A DNA stretch of 64,000 nt from Candidatus Thorarchaeota archaeon (GTDB lineage Archaea; Asgardarchaeota; Thorarchaeia; Thorarchaeales; Thorarchaeaceae), in assembly GCA_011365025.1 (NCBI GenBank), contig RDOF01000004.1, positions 76,513-140,512 of the forward strand. Direction: 5' to 3'. Position numbers and translations under genes: made by a program. Below, piece by piece: positions 62,055 to 64,000 of this stretch (positions are counted from its first letter, which is position 1; each line of letters begins with the position of its first letter). A model generated the notes under the pieces. It did not search any database and had not been told where the DNA came from. It saw only the letters and a list, made by a program, of their open reading frames with translations.

Positions 62055-62750
62055 TCAGGCACCAAATGATTTCACACTACCTCTCTCGAGCACAAAGCCT
62101 TCTGCAAAATGACAACCAATACTAAGACCGTGATAGGCCATTTGTGCCTTTATCGAATCCACTTCGAAGTATCCTCTTCTGACTACTTGGGATTGGTATT
62201 TGTGCAGCGTTTCGATTTTTCTTTCCACATCTTCTGCACTTATTGGAACATAGATTTGGGGATGAAACCCTGGGCAGTTACCTGGAATCTCGTATGCCAG
62301 AACAGCTGCCTTCGTCTTCATGAATCCTCTGATTGCTTCTTGGGCTACTACATGATGGTCTTGGTGAATATCACCAGTCCACGGACCTAGCACCAAGTCA
62401 TACTTTCCCTCACGTTTCTCACCATAAATTATCTCGAGGATTTCCTGCCTGTGCCTTGGAAACTCTCTAACTGGAAATTCATGGATTGTCAAGTTCTTAA
62501 TTCCTAGGTCCTTGGCTGCGGCTTCGCATTCCTTCCGCAATATGTCTGTTTCATACCGTGATGTATCCACACTCCTCTTGCAGTCGCTAAATACTATGGA
62601 TTTTACATCGATTCCGGCGTCTATCATCAGCCGCACAGTGGCTCCTGCACCGAGCTCCATATCATCCGTATGAGCAGAGAGAAGCAAGACTTGCTCCAAA
62701 TTCCATTTCATCTCTAGGCGCTCCTTGTACAAATCTCGACGGGATATCAT
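62055..62750 (-). CDS. PIG-L (LmbE-type) deacetylase
   Basis: A 231-residue zinc-dependent sugar deacetylase. The metal motif is LLLSAHTDDMELGAG with His27 and Asp30, and the second site is GDIHQDHHVVAQEA. Relatives deacetylate N-acetylglucosamine groups in lipids, cofactors or surface glycans. ATG 62711 (MKWNLEQVLLLSAHTDD) is an alternative start. Next to a glycosyltransferase and near a UDP-sugar dehydrogenase, a glycan role is plausible but inferred. Confidence 0.9.
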   Translation of the reverse strand: MISRRDLYKERLEMKWNLEQVLLLSAHTDDMELGAGATVRLMIDAGIDVKSIVFSDCKRSVDTSRYETDILRKECEAAAKDLGIKNLTIHEFPVREFPRHRQEILEIIYGEKREGKYDLVLGPWTGDIHQDHHVVAQEAIRGFMKTKAAVLAYEIPGNCPGFHPQIYVPISAEDVERKIETLHKYQSQVVRRGYFEVDSIKAQMAYHGLSIGCHFAEGFVLERGSVKSFGA

Positions 62751-62802
62751 CCAGTAAAGCTTTGCTATTTCCTCGATAATGCCTGCTGGCTTAGCGAATT
62801 CA

Positions 62803-63684
62803 TCAGGATTCTCCTCTTTTGGCGAATAGCTCCTTCATCTTCTCTGCCGTTACATCTGAGGAGTAGTCTGTCACAATTACTTCCCTTAGCCTCGATTTTA
62901 GCAAAGACCTCTCTTCAACAGGCTTGTCTCTCATTCTTTCAATGAGTTCGACCAGTTCATCATCGTAGGTGTATGTTAATTCTTCCGGCACAAACTCCAA
63001 AATGCAGGGAATCCGGTGGACAAGAGGAATCAATCCACTTAGCATCGCTTCCCCGATGGCAACCCCAAACGATTCATCTAACGCATGGTGAATGTAGAAT
63101 TCCTTGTCCCATTGCCATTGCGGGAACTCAACTTCTGGTTCAAGAACGTGCTTTAGTCCTAGCCTTTTGTTTGTATCCACTAAAATTCTATCTTTTGCGC
63201 TCCAGCCGCCAATATACAGAGTGTAGTCCTTCAATGCTAGCATCAAGTCATAGAGTCTTTTCCTCCAATTTGGAATCGACCATGCGCAAAGCTTCTCTGA
63301 GGTTGATGGGTGAAAAGGCCACTTCCTCACAACTACTCCTGGCGGAATCACCGTTATTGGCACCTGCTTTGGGAGGTATGACCTTAGCAGATTCTTGTAA
63401 TGCTCTGACACAGCTATCACGGAAGCCACATTGCTCCAATTCACATTCTCGAATAGTTCGGGCTGGTCTAGCTCATATCTGTGAATTCTTATGAATACAG
63501 GTTTCTTGGATTCATAGGTAACCATCTGGCCAAGGGGGCTTAGGAAGTCGACAAAGACGATGTCTGCCCAATCTACAAGTGACCTGATTCTCTGTTTTCG
63601 GGTGGCTCTTTGCAGAATGAATTTCAGGCCACTTCCTGATGCTCTTTCAAACAATTTGGTTTCGAATTTGCGGGTCCAATCCAA
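62803..63684 (-). CDS. GT4-like glycosyltransferase
   Basis: A 293-residue glycosyltransferase with the GT-B C-terminal landmark DESFGVAIGEAMLSGLIPLV, which binds the nucleotide sugar. VIAVSEHYKNLLRSY and VIPPGVVV are also typical of family 4. The N-terminal domain is short. The frame stays open to 63729 and adds LTNLAVFTHVTSF, which resembles the first strand of such enzymes, but offers only CTG or ATT as starts. TTG 63684 is the first usual start, so the true start is uncertain. Confidence 0.82.
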   Translation of the reverse strand: MDWTRKFETKLFERASGSGLKFILQRATRKQRIRSLVDWADIVFVDFLSPLGQMVTYESKKPVFIRIHRYELDQPELFENVNWSNVASVIAVSEHYKNLLRSYLPKQVPITVIPPGVVVRKWPFHPSTSEKLCAWSIPNWRKRLYDLMLALKDYTLYIGGWSAKDRILVDTNKRLGLKHVLEPEVEFPQWQWDKEFYIHHALDESFGVAIGEAMLSGLIPLVHRIPCILEFVPEELTYTYDDELVELIERMRDKPVEERSLLKSRLREVIVTDYSSDVTAEKMKELFAKRGES

Positions 63685-63894
63685 GAAGCTTGTTACATGT
63701 GTAAAGACAGCAAGATTAGTCAGCCCAATTCACCTCGTGAGATGGCTCACAAGCAATTGCCTTCTTAAGTACTCTGCAGGTTTTCCAGCTTGCTACTTAA
63801 CGGTCTCCATCTTGGTTTTTCGTCCTGACAAGACAGACCTCTTTGTCCACCAAAATCCTGAAAAGTGTCCTATTGGTTTCCACTATTGATTCAG

Positions 63895-64000
63895 ATGGAT
63901 TTCGATTCAAAATCGACTTCTTCTCAAGATACTGCGAAAAAGAAGAAGACGGCAGCCATTATCCTTTCTGGGGGAACTGGTGATAGATTTGGAGCAGATA
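63895..64000 (+). CDS. Nucleotidyltransferase (IspD-like), 3' end outside window
   Basis: The first 35 codons of a gene cut by the window edge. A polar, lysine-rich lead of about 23 residues ends in KKKKTAAIILSGGTGDRFGA, the nucleotide-binding loop of IspD/TarI-like sugar or polyol nucleotidyltransferases (GGTGDRFG). It probably belongs to the glycan region. The remaining domains are not visible. Confidence 0.75.
   Translation, partial: MDFDSKSTSSQDTAKKKKTAAIILSGGTGDRFGAD

Noticed and set aside
1..64000. tRNA, rRNA, CRISPR or insertion-sequence signals
   Set aside because: I saw no TPsiC-like cloverleaf, spaced direct repeats, transposase or terminal inverted repeats that held up on reading.

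Overview
The window reads as archaeal chromosome. Archaeal markers are NreA-type repair protein, endonuclease Q, a DUF131 membrane protein, an HTH/zinc-ribbon regulator, a B3/B4 protein, TATA boxes shortly upstream of several starts, and many TTG/GTG starts behind GGAGG or GGTGA ribosome binding sites. Two tandem genes encode Rpb5 (RNA polymerase subunit H) in the long, eukaryote-like form, with an N-terminal jaw-like region in front of the C-terminal assembly domain. This, with a bacterial-type UvrABC set and a secreted caspase-like protein, suggests an Asgard-type mesophile, perhaps near Thorarchaeia. That placement is inference; no rRNA gene is present.

Layout. 1-2074: end of an ABC exporter operon (ATPase cut by the window edge, permease, small membrane protein). 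2075-5334: secreted and membrane proteins, including a frameshifted YdjM-like gene and a caspase-like protein. 5646-15851: uvrB, uvrA and a second complete uvrA coupled by 4-base overlaps, then a TPR/cysteine protein and uvrC. 15852-31977: amino-acid permease, ferredoxin, surface phospholipase D-like protein, TPR proteins, a MazG-like/dCTPase-like protein, a nitrilase-family amidase, an acidic tryptophan-rich micropeptide, MTA phosphorylase with a phosphoribosyltransferase (purine and methionine salvage), a PRMT-like methyltransferase, Nudix, a DHH nuclease, cupin and B3/B4 proteins. 31974-38213: HerA-like ATPase and transporters (MFS, DASS). 39465-44122: two unrecognised proteins in line with a large Ski2-like helicase. 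44124-54302: zinc proteins, a beta-CASP-like nuclease, MDR dehydrogenase, endonuclease Q coupled to a small beta-rich protein, NreA and a TadC-like pilus platform protein. 54373-57549: small regulators, desulforedoxin and the two Rpb5 genes. 57546-59838: polyprenol-kinase-like protein, CinA-like protein and HD hydrolase in one minus-strand operon. 59938-64000: nucleotide-sugar dehydrogenase, TatD-like protein, PIG-L deacetylase, glycosyltransferase and the start of a nucleotidyltransferase, which look like surface-glycan synthesis.

Genes are dense and convergent pairs often share or abut stop codons. The clearest theme is DNA repair and nucleotide hygiene (UvrABC, endonuclease Q, NreA, DHH nuclease, HerA-like ATPase, helicase, MazG-like, Nudix, HD). 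I saw no tRNA, rRNA, CRISPR array, insertion sequence or prophage.
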